A stretch of 64,000 nucleotides of DNA, taken from assembly GCF_001625215.2 (NCBI RefSeq), contig NC_030383.2, forward strand, positions 54,432,380 to 54,496,379, given 5' to 3'. A model generated the notes under the pieces. It was not told the origin of the DNA. It worked only from the letters and a program-made list of their open reading frames with translations, and searched no databases. Every line of letters begins with the position of its first letter. Position 1 is the stretch's first letter. The position numbers were made by a program, and so were the translations under genes. This document shows, piece after piece, positions 44,340-53,919 of the stretch. The DNA is from Daucus carota subsp. sativus. Taxonomy: Eukaryota > Streptophyta > Magnoliopsida > Apiales > Apiaceae.

Positions 44340-44621
44340 AGATGTTTAGGAGAGCTCACTTCTGTGGATAAAATTCAACTGACCATCTTTTCATTTGACA
44401 GACTCATGTTATCCGCATTATAAGCTAGCATGTTTCACATTTGACAACTAGCTACATAGTACAAATTTTCATTTTGTTCAATAACATTTTGTTTCAATTG
44501 CATTCACCTAAGCTTTCTTGTCATATTATAAATTCAGAAGTAACCACTTAAAGACAACATATACGCATTTTATGAATCTAGGACCCATGAGCTGATGCTT
44601 AAATTGCATGCCTGCAGTCAG
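44340..44621 (+). repeat. CXE upstream region, copy 2
   Basis: Same ordered landmarks as 43928-44241, ending GCCTGCAGTCAG directly before the ATG of the carboxylesterase pseudogene at 44622. Confidence 0.7.
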
Positions 44622-45665
44622 ATGAAAATTCTAACCAGCTCCGATAAAAAAGAACCATCACTTCCTTTAAAGACCCGCATCACCATCGCCTTACTTAACA
44701 TCTTAGTGAACCTTTTAATTCTGGTTCAAGAATTCGTCTGATTTTTGCCTGAATCTGATAAAGACCTTATACAGTTTTTCCCTTTTAACCTGAGTCTTAC
44801 AGGACCTTATAATATTGTTGGTACAAGTCTGGTCGGGTCCAACACCGAAAAGTTGAGAAAAATACAATTTTTGAAAAATACAAACAAGAAAAATCCAGTT
44901 TCTTGGCCTGGCCTTAAGAACCAAGACTTTCGAATTAATTACGAGGGAATGGCCCAAATGTTTGTAAAAAACGATGGCTCCTGATCTCAGTTAGAGAATC
45001 CGGTCTGAACAAGGCTCAGGCTTACGTCTCTCATTTATTAGTGCATCTTTAGTACTCTATTCTCATACTCTAGTTGGTCGAAGTAGCAGAACAGAATGAT
45101 AATTATTCACCATTATCATGTATATTTGTCCTGTAATGCCTTTGGTTATCTGCTTAACATCATTGTGCACTATGTTTTACTTTCATACCCTTATCTATTA
45201 CATGTTGGGTCCTGTTCCTTAGCAACCGCGTGTTAGATAAGGGTTATCTAACACACTGTACGGGGGCCGTTAGATTCAAGGGCTCAGATCCAATCTTGGG
45301 TTTTTAATCTATCCGCGGAAGGGAAAACTCTTTATCCACGGTTATTTTCCGCGGAAGGGAGTTTTCCCTATCCACGGTTATTTATAGCACTTTGTCTTGC
45401 CATATTGGTTATTGACGTGTGTATTGATGCATCCATGTTAATCACTCTGGGCCATATAGTATTTCCAAACTGTAGGTAAAAGGCCGACCTTGGTGCCTCT
45501 GGAGCGGCTAGATCGATTCTGGAGGTCATTGTTACCAGCCGGGCGCGCATGTAACAGGAACCACAAGGCAGTAAAAATCACTGGGCCTGAAGCTGGGGAC
45601 TTATCACGTTGGAATTTCCGTCAACAATTGTGTCTGTCGGAGGATTGGATAAAATTCTTCTCAGC
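44622..45665 (+). pseudogene. CXE-2: carboxylesterase pseudogene
   Basis: The 5' remnant (44622 to about 44730) reads MKILTSSDKKEPSLPLKTRI, then TIALLNILVNL, matching the first 40 residues of CXE-1 and CXE-3, then leaves the family. A second-exon remnant (about 45476-45665) starts at a splice-acceptor-like TGTAG and gives LVPLERLDRFWRSLLPAG and AVKITGPEAGDLSRW. The oxyanion motif, nucleophile region and the QPFFGGEERT segment are missing, and the reading frame shifts after SRW. The intervening 750 bases are unrelated. It cannot make an enzyme. Confidence 0.8.
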
Positions 45666-45704
45666 GCCAAATTAGTTGAATTTTGAAGAGTTTTTAAGTT
45701 GTGC

Positions 45705-45966
45705 AGGCCTAGGTTCACCTCTGTGGATAAACTTCACCAGGTCATCTTTTCATTTCACAATCTATTATTATCCCAAAGTTAAAATACATAACAAGTTTTA
45801 CAAACTTTCGGAAAACTACACACACATAAGTACAAATTGTCATCTCTCTTATTATCGTACTATCATTCTGAAGTGACACTTTCCACTTAGCATACGACAT
45901 TCCGCATTTTATAGATCTTGTACACTGGAGCTGATAACTTAATCTGCGCGCCTGCAGTCAGATCAT
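45705..45966 (+). promoter_or_regulatory. CXE upstream region, copy 3 (in front of intact CXE-3)
   Basis: The third copy of the repeated upstream block, again with CTCTGTGGATAAACTTCA, CGCATTTTATAGATC and GCCTGCAGTCAG. It immediately precedes the CXE-3 start and is probably its promoter and leader. CXE-1 has GCCTGAAGTCAG at the same place. Confidence 0.6.
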
Positions 45967-47090
45967 ATGGAAACTCCGGTCAGCTCCATCGATGAAAAAG
46001 CACCATCACTTCCTATAAAACCTCGCGTCACTATTGCCTTGCTCAACTCCTTAATAAACGTTTGTTACAAAAATCATGACTCTATGCGTAGACGCCTCTG
46101 GAACTTCTTATGCAAACCCTTACTCACTTCATCAAACCCTGAACCCATAAATGGTGTCTTGACTTATGATGTTACTGTCGATTCCTCTCGTGACCTTTGG
46201 TTCCGTGTTTACGTGCCAACAACCACCACCGCGTCTCTTCCAGTAATAATTTACTTCCATGGCGGTGGATTCGTTCTTTGTAGTCCTCATATAAAGTTTT
46301 ATGATGATGTGTGCCGCCGTTTAGCAGCTGGAGTTTTGGCTATTGTTGTGTCAGTTAATTATCGACTTGCACCTGAACACAAGTACCGTGCTCAACATAT
46401 TGATGGATTTGATGTACTTAAGTTTATAGACGCGAAAAAGCAGATTTTGCCAGAAAATGCAGACCTGGCTAGGTGCTTCCTTGCTGGAGATAGTGCAGGT
46501 GGAAATATAGCACACCATGTGGCCAAATCAGTCTGTGAGTCTTGCTTAGTGTTAATTAAGGTATTTACATTGTTTTGATATGCTTCTGCTGTTTAATTAT
46601 CTAGTACACTTACGAATCTATGTTCATAACTGTTAATGGCTCTGTGGTATATTGTACTTCAAAACTAAAGGTTAAAGGACTGGTAGCTATTCAACCATTC
46701 TTTGGTGGGGAAGAGCGGACAGTGTCAGACGAGAGAATAATTAGGCCGAATGTGGTGTCTTTGGAGCTGTTAGATCAATTCTGGAGATCATGGTTACCTG
46801 CAGGGAAGGAATGTAACAGAGACCACAAGGCAGTCAATGTCACTGGCCCTCAAGCTGCGGATTTATCAAGACTTGATTTTCCGCCAACAATTGTGTTTGT
46901 CGGTGGCTTGGATACTTTGCAAGATTGGCAAAGGCGGTACTTTAATTGGCTCAGGAATGCAGGAATTGAAGTTGATTTGGTTGAATATCCAAGCGCCATT
47001 CACTGTTTTTTCTACTTCACTGAGTTGCCGGAGTCTCATCAGCTGATAACTGATATCAGACAATTTGTTTGTAAACAAGAGAGTAATTAA
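45967..47090 (+). CDS. CXE-3: carboxylesterase of the GID1/CXE18-like group
   Basis: Exon 1 is 45967-46560 and exon 2 is 46671-47090, joined as VLIK/VKGLVAIQPFFGG; 337 aa. The intron is only 110 bases, compared with 1202 in CXE-1, and it falls at the same codon. Oxyanion motif FHGGGF, nucleophile GDSAGGN, Asp in VFVGGLDTL and His in AIHCFF are all present, so it is probably active. It is the tandem paralogue of CXE-1. The first exons are nearly collinear; the visible differences include TTTTAS for TDTKAS and LVLIK for YSGKIE at the end of exon 1. Which ester it acts on is not evident. Confidence 0.9.
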
Positions 47091-47429
47091 TTTATGATAA
47101 GCTGAACTCAGTACTACAGAATAAAATGACAATGCATGAGGCATCATTATAAATGTATGATATTATTACCTAAGCATCCATTCTGTACTGTTTCTGATCA
47201 TTTATATAAATATAATTTGTCACTATATTTTATTCTTTTTCATATTTGAATCCTTTTATTCAAATAATTAATGCAGCTAGATACTCATTACAACTCAGAA
47301 GACAGTCTGATCAAACTAAAAACAAGCAGTAAATGATTTGGTAATAGTCTAGTAGATGACACATGGAATCATAGACTGATGGGTACAAACAGAAAACAAA
47401 CTAAACAAATGCACTGATTAATCGTAACA
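47091..47429. other. Intergenic, 3' flank of CXE-3
   Basis: No gene or repeat is recognised. Confidence 0.5.
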
Positions 47430-47870
47430 GATTTGACATCAGGCTTCTTCACACCTTCCATGGGCGCAGGCACAGTTAAGAAAGCCGTTCTCCATCGCAG
47501 CCTTCACCTCATGTAACTTTAAATTCCCGGGAAGCCTATACCTCCTCATGAATCTTCGGCTGCTCCTCTCAACGTGGCGCCAAGTGTTTCCCATCTCCGA
47601 TTGTTTTGAGCACATGATTGTCCTCCACTCCCACCTTCAGTCCTCCACTTGCTCTTTTTTCAGCCCTGGCATGCCTGCGGTGTCTTCTTTCAGTGCATCA
47701 TTGTTTTGGGGCTTTGGCAAATGAAGCCTCCCAGAATGGAATTGTTTGAATTCCTGATGAAAATTGGATTTGTCGAACAAAAAACCCTGGAAAGAATCCC
47801 ACATGTCGAAAAGAGAATGGATCAAATGCATTTTTTGTTGCTGATCGAAAGAATGTCGGGGATGCTATTT
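47430..47870 (-). pseudogene. Class I small-HSP pseudogene
   Basis: On the minus strand recognisable class I sHSP pieces appear in order: NAFDPFSF, then after a frame change HSLFDMWDSFQGF, MPGLKKEQVED, and near the end [21 protein letters not shown]. The start codon is lost, several frame changes occur, and much of the alpha-crystallin core is degraded. It belongs with the HSP-4/HSP-5 type (WD-LQGF) rather than sHSP-1/2. It marks an older duplicate of this HSP group. Confidence 0.85.
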
Positions 47871-47905
47871 ATGACTCACGTCAGTGAAGGTACGATAAAG
47901 TAATA

Positions 47906-48145
47906 CTCCCTCCGTCCCATTTTAACTGCTTTTGACTTTTTTACACGTATTTTAAGATGTTAAAAAAATTACATCTAAACATGATTATTTTTTATAAAAA
48001 TTATATCAAATAAAAATTTAGAGTCTAAACTTTTATTTGATATAAGAATTGAAATTTTTTATTGAGTGTATATATTGTTTTTTTACACCTCAATATACGT
48101 GTTAGAAAGTCAAACATCAGTTAAAATCTTTCAATTTCAGAGGAA
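47906..48145. repeat. Tc1/mariner-type MITE, right end worn
   Basis: The left end CTCCCTCCGTCCCATTTTAA after TA is followed by TTTGACTTTTTTACACGTAT; the right half mirrors it as ATACGTGTTAGAAAGTCAAA then CAGTTAAAAT. The last 15 or so bases are degenerate. It sits just upstream of the sHSP pseudogene. Confidence 0.7.
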
Positions 48146-48460
48146 CCTGTTTAAATTCAAGCGTTTAAACTCATTAATGTGACCATCCTGGTAACTTGCT
48201 CATCTTCCCAGCATTACCAATTTTATGGTGATCTTAGAGAGCTTCAAGCCTTCAACTATGAAAAAAATTGTAGAAGAGATCTAAAGATTAATAATTCTGT
48301 CCACTACAGGAATGAATTGAATACTAATTAAGAGACTCACCAGATGACTGTAATGAGTTCAACATTCACCAGAAACAAGGGATTTTAAGAGGCAATAATC
48401 TTGATTGATTCATAATACTAGCACATTTTATTCACCATAGCAACATTTCAACACAACCAA
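48146..48460. other. 3' flank of sHSP-4
   Basis: Clearly similar to 50440-50720 downstream of sHSP-5: both contain TTTTATGGTGATC and CATAATACTAG and CACCATAGCAACATTT in order. The tandem duplication therefore included about 300 bases of 3' flank. Confidence 0.6.
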
Positions 48461-48684
48461 GACTTAACACAAAGACTCAATACTCAAGAGCAATACAAAG
48501 GATAGTGATAAGAAAACACAGACTCTCTATTTGTCAGACATTTTGGACCAAAATCAACCAGAAATCTGAATTGACTTAGCACAAAGACTCAACACTCAAG
48601 ACCAATTACAAAGGACACTAATAACAAAAAACATAGACTCTCTAATTTTCAGACATTTTGGAACAAAATCAACCAGAAATCTGG
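48461..48684. repeat. 112-bp tandem duplication overlapping the sHSP-4 stop
   Basis: Two copies with period 112 (starting GACTTAACACAAAGACTC at 48461 and GACTTAGCACAAAGACTC at 48573). The extra copy contains a second version of the last codons and stop region of the HSP gene (AACCAGAAATCTGAATTGAC), now in the 3' untranslated region. Confidence 0.8.
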
Positions 48685-49157
48685 ATGGACTTGACATCAT
48701 GCTTCTTAACAACCTGCTCCTTAGGCACGGTCACAGTCAGAACCCCATTCTCCATCCCAGCCTTGACCTGATCCACCTTTGCATTCTCCGGAAGCCTGAA
48801 CCTCCTCAGGAACTTGCCACTGCTCCTCTCGACACGGTGCCAAGTGTCGCCCTTGTCCTCCTGCTCACGAGTCCTCTCTCCGCTGATCTGAAGGACACGA
48901 TCATCTTCCACTTCCACCTTGACCTCTTCCTTCTTAAGGCCAGGCACATCAGCTTTGAACACGTGAGCCTCGGGAGTCTCCTTCCAGTCTATGGTTGCGT
49001 TGGCGAAAGAAGCCTCCCCTGAACGGAGCTGATCCGAGAGCGGCCCGAAGCTGGAGCTGTTGAAGGGAAAGCCATGGAGTGGGTCCCAAACGTCCAGAGA
49101 GAATGGGTCGAATACGTTGGATGATCTGCGCCCGAAGAAGCTGGGAATCATCGACAT
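48669..49157 (-). CDS. Class I small heat-shock protein (sHSP-4), 162 aa
   Basis: Single-exon class I sHSP, a cytosolic holdase chaperone. N-terminal arm [20 protein letters not shown], alpha-crystallin domain about residues 52-145 ([25 protein letters not shown]), C-terminal I-x-I anchor SIQISG. The arm is longer than in sHSP-1 and -2 ([20 protein letters not shown]) and the domain has [10 protein letters not shown]-type charge changes, so it belongs to a separate subgroup with sHSP-5. One extra residue (KEQVVKKHD against KEVVKKPD) distinguishes it from sHSP-5. It has a very strong heat-shock element upstream, so high heat induction is expected. The 3' end has a 112-base tandem duplication. 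Confidence 0.95.
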   Translation of the reverse strand: MSMIPSFFGRRSSNVFDPFSLDVWDPLHGFPFNSSSFGPLSDQLRSGEASFANATIDWKETPEAHVFKADVPGLKKEEVKVEVEDDRVLQISGERTREQEDKGDTWHRVERSSGKFLRRFRLPENAKVDQVKAGMENGVLTVTVPKEQVVKKHDVKSIQISG

Positions 49158-49261
49158 TCTCGCTGCTTTATATAATAGATCAAAACACGAATTGATTTGT
49201 TGTGTGTGTGTGTGTGTGAATTTGCTGATGATAATGGTGAGGAAAAGAGGGGGGAGGATGA

Positions 49262-49334
49262 TTTTTATAGTACAGCGGAGTGTGGGGAGTGGACGTTGCG
49301 AGAGTTATCGTCACGATTCTGGAATGTTCTGGAA
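49262..49334 (-). promoter_or_regulatory. sHSP-4 promoter: TATA box and four-unit perfect HSE
   Basis: On the minus strand a TATAAAAAT box lies at about 49262-49270. At 49317-49334 stands TTCTGGAATGTTCTGGAA, four alternating TTC/GAA units with exact two-base spacing, the ideal site for a heat-shock factor trimer. A GT dinucleotide run (about 49198-49218) lies in the leader. Confidence 0.85.
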
Positions 49335-50814
49335 TGTACACAAGCCTATCTAATTCTTCGGGTGACCACCATTATTTTTGGCACTGCTTAACTTCAATTT
49401 TTCAGTGTAATTGAAAAAGACATTCGTTTTTTTAAGTTCTTTAGGCTCATAAAATTAGTTTGATGATTGTGTAATTTTATTATTTTTCATGACTATACAG
49501 GTGATGGGAGAAATTTTATGATCATACCCGAAAATTGGATTGAAATTTAGAAAGATAAATTAAGAGAAAAAGAATGATGTTAATATTTATTTAATTAATA
49601 TAATTTATTCTTTAAAAATGATATATTTTTTTATAACCTGACTTATAAATTTTTGGAAAATATTTTTTTTAATTTATAAAATTTAAATTTATTTTTAATT
49701 TATAAATTAAACACAGATGCTCTGCTCAATTAAGCAAGAGAGATGGAGAAAAAGAGAGGGGAAAGAGAGAGGATAGTGAAATCAACCCGACCACCATCGT
49801 CGAGTGCTCCTCCGCCACGATAATGATAGAAGAGAAAATAGATACATGAGATAGACTTTGCTACGACTAACTTAAGAAATCCCCATTCTCTAGCTTTTGA
49901 TTCGTTTGCCTAATACGTAGAAATGTAAGTGTTAAATATTTTTCTAAAAGATATCGTGTATTTGCAATGACATGAAGGTAATCGTATATTTGTAATAAAA
50001 TATTAAAAATAGTATTTTGCTAAATTCCCTAGACAATATGAATTATATCTTTATATTTGGTAAACGAATCATTCTTTTATACTATAGTAACAAATTTAGT
50101 TGAATACTATTACAGTAAAGAGATTAAATAGAAAAAATAGAATTATTTAATCAAATAAACCTGCATGAACGAATCTAATTCATCAGGAGCATAGCTTACT
50201 GATTATTAATAAATTCCTTGTTCATCCTATAAAATTTCATTTGGTAAAGCTACAGAAGAGGCGAAGAAATGCACGCCCATAATGGGCTCCTAAAGACCTA
50301 AACCAAAAGAAGCAATCCATTCCAAATGAAAATTTCATCCGTTTTAATATGTTGTTTTAATGTCTATGAGAGATACTTATAAATACTAATACTCAGATTT
50401 TTTTTTTATTTTATCTAAATATTAATTGTACTGACCTTCACTTCACTTCATTGTTGTGACCTTTCTGGCAACTTGCTTATCTTCAACAAATTAGAGATTT
50501 TATGGTGATCGTAGGCAGCTTCATTTATAAACACAATTGCAGATGATAAGACAAAATTAACAATTCTGTTAGCCACAGAGATGATTTCAAGTCTATCGAT
50601 GTGGAATCAACAGATAGTTGTAGTCAGTTCAACTTTCATCAGAAACAAATGAATTTAAGAAGCCATAATCTTGAATTGATTCATAATACTAGTACAATTC
50701 ATTCACCATAGCAACATTTGACATAATCAAGACTCAACAAACACGCAAGAGCAATAGAAAGGACACTAATAAGAAAACACAGACTCTCTAAATTTCAGAC
50801 AATTTGGAAGAAAA
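49335..50814. other. Intergenic between sHSP-5 and sHSP-4
   Basis: AT-rich DNA with a purine-rich stretch at about 49735-49780 and, from 50440 on, the duplicated 3' flank of sHSP-5. No gene is seen. Confidence 0.5.
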
Positions 50815-51300
50815 TCAACCAGAAATCTGAATGGACTTGACATCAGGCTTCTTAACCACCTCCTTAGGCACAGTCACAGTCAGAACCCCATTCTCCATCC
50901 CGGCCTTGACCTGATCCAGCTTGGCATTCTCCGGAAGCCTGAACCTCCTCAAGAACTTGCCGCTGCTCCTCTCCACGCGGTGCCACGTGTCACCCTTGTC
51001 CTCCTGCTCACGAGTCCTCTCTCCGCTGATCTGAAGAACACGATCATCTTCCACTTCCACCTTGACCTCTTCCTTCTTAAGGCCAGGCACATCTGCTTTA
51101 AACACGTGAGCCTCGGGAGTCTCCTTCCAGTCAATGGTTGCGTTGGCGAAAGAAGCCTCCCTTGAACGAAACTGATCAGAGAGCTGCCCGAAGCTGAAGT
51201 TGTTGAAGGGAAAGCCCTGCAATTGATCCCACCCGTCTAGAGAGAATGGGTCGAATGCGTTTGATGATCTGCGCCCGAACAAGCTTGGAATCATCGACAT
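50815..51300 (-). CDS. Class I small heat-shock protein (sHSP-5), 161 aa
   Basis: Tandem paralogue of sHSP-4. I place the start at [20 protein letters not shown]; an in-frame ATG eight codons upstream is less likely because all class I paralogues start at the M-S-M/I-I-P motif. Alpha-crystallin domain about residues 52-144, C-terminal anchor SIQISG. The N-terminal arm differs from sHSP-4 ([20 protein letters not shown]) while the domain is almost unchanged (for example AKLDQ for AKVDQ). Looks intact. An HSE upstream has three perfect units. Confidence 0.95.
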   Translation of the reverse strand: MSMIPSLFGRRSSNAFDPFSLDGWDQLQGFPFNNFSFGQLSDQFRSREASFANATIDWKETPEAHVFKADVPGLKKEEVKVEVEDDRVLQISGERTREQEDKGDTWHRVERSSGKFLRRFRLPENAKLDQVKAGMENGVLTVTVPKEVVKKPDVKSIQISG

Positions 51301-51404
51301 CTTCGCTGCTTTATAATAGATCAAAAGACGATTTGATTTGTTGTGTGTTTATGAGAATTTGGTGATTATGATTTTTGTGATGAGGAGAGGAGTGGGGGAG
51401 GATG

Positions 51405-51464
51405 GTTTTTATAGTACAGGGGAGTGGAAGTTGCGAGACGTAACGTCATCATTCTAGAATGTTC
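51405..51464 (-). promoter_or_regulatory. sHSP-5 promoter: TATA box and three-unit HSE
   Basis: On the minus strand a TATAAAAACC box lies at about 51405-51413. At 51452-51464 TTCTAGAATGTTC gives three perfectly spaced units. It corresponds to the sHSP-4 site, whose fourth unit is lost here. Confidence 0.8.
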
Positions 51465-51838
51465 TCCATATTTCTCGTGCTCTCCATTTCAGTTATTTGA
51501 CGCACCCTGCGTGGGATGCCATTGCCACCACTATCTTTAAATTTTTACTAGATCAGATTAATTTTTATCACAAAAAGAGAAATTTTATTAATTCAATTCA
51601 CACAATAATACCTATTGAAGTACATGTTGGACATCTCCTGCATGCCATCTATAATCTATGTTATTGACGAATTGTTAAATAAATTTAAACAAAATATTTT
51701 GATTTTTCAAATTTGCAAAAAGATTCGGACAATCCTCCAGCTACGTAGTTATGTTACTACCAGAGTACTTAGAAAATTCCCTCTTATTCACAGGCCTTCT
51801 GGGGGGCTTGACTGCTGATTTTTTCTAAATTTTTGATA
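51465..51838. other. Intergenic; no gene seen
   Basis: Distal sHSP-5 promoter and the 3' flank of the RLCK gene. Nothing coding is recognised. Confidence 0.5.
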
Positions 51839-53520
51839 TCATTGAAGCTTCTCTAATGCTATTACCACCTCATTTGTGTCAGGTCTTAATTTAGGATCTT
51901 GAGAGAGGCATTTAAGCGCCAGGGAAGAAAGCTTGAGAGCTGCTCCGGTTGTACATTGGCCTTTCATGTCTGCGTCCATGACACGTAAAATCTTATGCTT
52001 GCTGGTAAGGTAAGGTGAAGCCCAATGAACAAGGTTTTGTTCCTTTGTTGGAAGTGTAGTGTCATGTGCTCTTCGTCCTGTCAAAATTTCTAGGAGAACA
52101 ACTCCAAAGGTATAGACATCACTTTTCTTTGTTAGCAGACCTGCATTAGTAGAGACAGTAAATCATGAGAACAAGCAAATGCATCTAAGTTGTAGAAAAA
52201 CAAGCAGCCTGTGCATCCTAATTTCTGATTGATAAAAACTAAGATCGCAAGGGACAGAAGGAGTGAGTGCCTCCTGGAGTGTGCAGGTAGTGAGGCCAAA
52301 GAGAGAGTACTGAACAATGGCTGCTGATATCTTACTTATGTAAAGTATAAACTAACCTGTAGCCATATATTCCGGGGCTGCATAACCATATGTTCCCATA
52401 ACTCTCGTGCTCACATGGGTACTTTCATTTTCTGGTCCATCTCTTGCCGACCCGAAATCAGTGAGCTTCGCCTTGTAATTCTATAAACCAGTAATAAAAG
52501 GTTTGCAAAGCAAAATTATAAATATAAAAACTATAGTTCTCAATAAGTTTAAACAATCACATTGTTCCACATACATAATCCATCACTATATTAGATGTTT
52601 TGGGATCACGAAAAATCACATTTGCTTCTGGACTATGAAGATAAGCAAGAGCCTTTGCTACATCAAGAGCAGCACTTATACGAAGATTCCAAGACAGCGG
52701 TTGACATGAAGGATCTCCTGTTTCAATTGAATCAAGTAGCCACATTATTACTTCCGGAGAACCATAAATTAGAGTAATTCGATCCATTGCTGTGTCATAC
52801 TATACTTGAAAAAGAAAAAATACACATGCATAATGCTCTTTAGTAGGAAATATTTGACTGGCTAAATGTAATAACGGTGGGAAGCTGCTCACCCCTGTAT
52901 ATATGCTTATCCAAGCTGCCATGTGGCATGAACTCATATACTATAAGCCGATGCTCCTCTTCTGAGCAGTACCCGATCAATTTCACAAGATTAGGATGAG
53001 AAAGTCTCCCCAGATATTTGACTTCTGCCTGTAGTGAGGGAGGTGATGGAGAGTTATTTAGTGAGCTTGCTTATAATTTGAACAAAGTAGAAAAGATCTC
53101 CATACAAAAAAGAAGGCAAAAGTTACAGAAAAAATAGTGTGGATTAGAACTGTGTAGTACTTACAGACCACTCCTGGTGGCCTTGAATCGCCTTTCGACC
53201 TAACTTCTTTACTGCAATAGCTAGGCCAGTGCCCCATTCAGCAGCACCAAATGTGTTCTTATCAACCCAACCCTTATAAACACAACCAAAACCACCTTCC
53301 CCTAATATATTGTCACGATGGAACTTCCTGGTAGCTACACTAAGATCATTGAATGTAAAAATCTTCAAACTTGATGGCTGCAGAACTTCATGGCTCGGAG
53401 GTGTTGGATTCACTGATGGATCTAGTGGTAAGAAGTTCGGAGGATCAGCGGCCTGCGACTTATTGCTAGTAACTTCCTGTGCACCATTATAGTATTTCGA
53501 TGTCTTTGCATCTTTATTTA
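51839..53520 (-). CDS. RLCK-VII/PBL-type cytoplasmic kinase, N-terminal exon not found
   Basis: Five exons with good splice sites: about 53165-53520, 52893-53028, 52575-52717, 52357-52480, 51839-52140; about 350 aa. They join in frame: [56 protein letters not shown]. Kinase signatures are the Gly loop [11 protein letters not shown], the Lys in [15 protein letters not shown] (catalytic Asp, usually YRDFKTSN), DFGSAR and AAPEYMATG. The family role is relaying signals from receptor kinases at the plasma membrane. The usual first exon (MGxC, for myristoylation) is not visible: the first recognised exon opens at an acceptor near 53520 and the neighbouring kinase gene ends only 400 bases upstream. 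It may be a 5'-truncated duplicate or have an unrecognised first exon. Confidence 0.7.
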
Positions 53521-53919
53521 CTGAAAGAGGGAAGTAAACTATTAAAACATGAATCATATGTTAACTGAGTACATCAATAATTTTAACAAGTTCTGGCCAC
53601 AATTTCCTCAGGGTCGAACTACTTTTATTCATTGACTGCAATCTTGATTTCAAATCAGTTAGAAACGAGGAAGGAGCGAGTAGTTCCTAGTTCTAGATAG
53701 TTTAAAGAGTGTTACAAGATAGTTTTACAAGACAAATAAGTAAATTATATTTCGCCATTACCAAGTTGGAATTAGCCACGGCACACTAAATAACAAGATA
53801 CAGACAACATTTCTTCAATAACTCAATAGCTCTGAATAGCCAAAATGTTTAATTGCTATGGTTAAAATCCTATTTATCTTCGTGATAAAGATATTCAGGA
53901 TTACAAATGGAATATGGCT
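53521..53919. other. Space between the RLCK and FERONIA-type kinase genes
   Basis: I searched the minus strand for an ATG-GGN-xxx-TGC start for the RLCK gene and did not see one. No other feature is recognised. Confidence 0.4.

Noticed and set aside
45220-45385. CCGCGGAAGGGA and TTATCCACGGTTATT repeats, considered as a possible regulatory site or element end
   Set aside because: A short local direct repeat only; no termini, target duplication or gene context was found to support a specific call.
52718-52787. An N-terminal extension ([13 protein letters not shown]) of the third RLCK exon
   Set aside because: A good acceptor (GAAACAG) at 52718-52724 gives a junction, [14 protein letters not shown], that matches the RLCK-VII family exactly; the extension is intron sequence.
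53521-53919. A possible myristoylation exon for the RLCK gene
   Set aside because: No ATG-GGN start with a donor was found on the minus strand in this interval.
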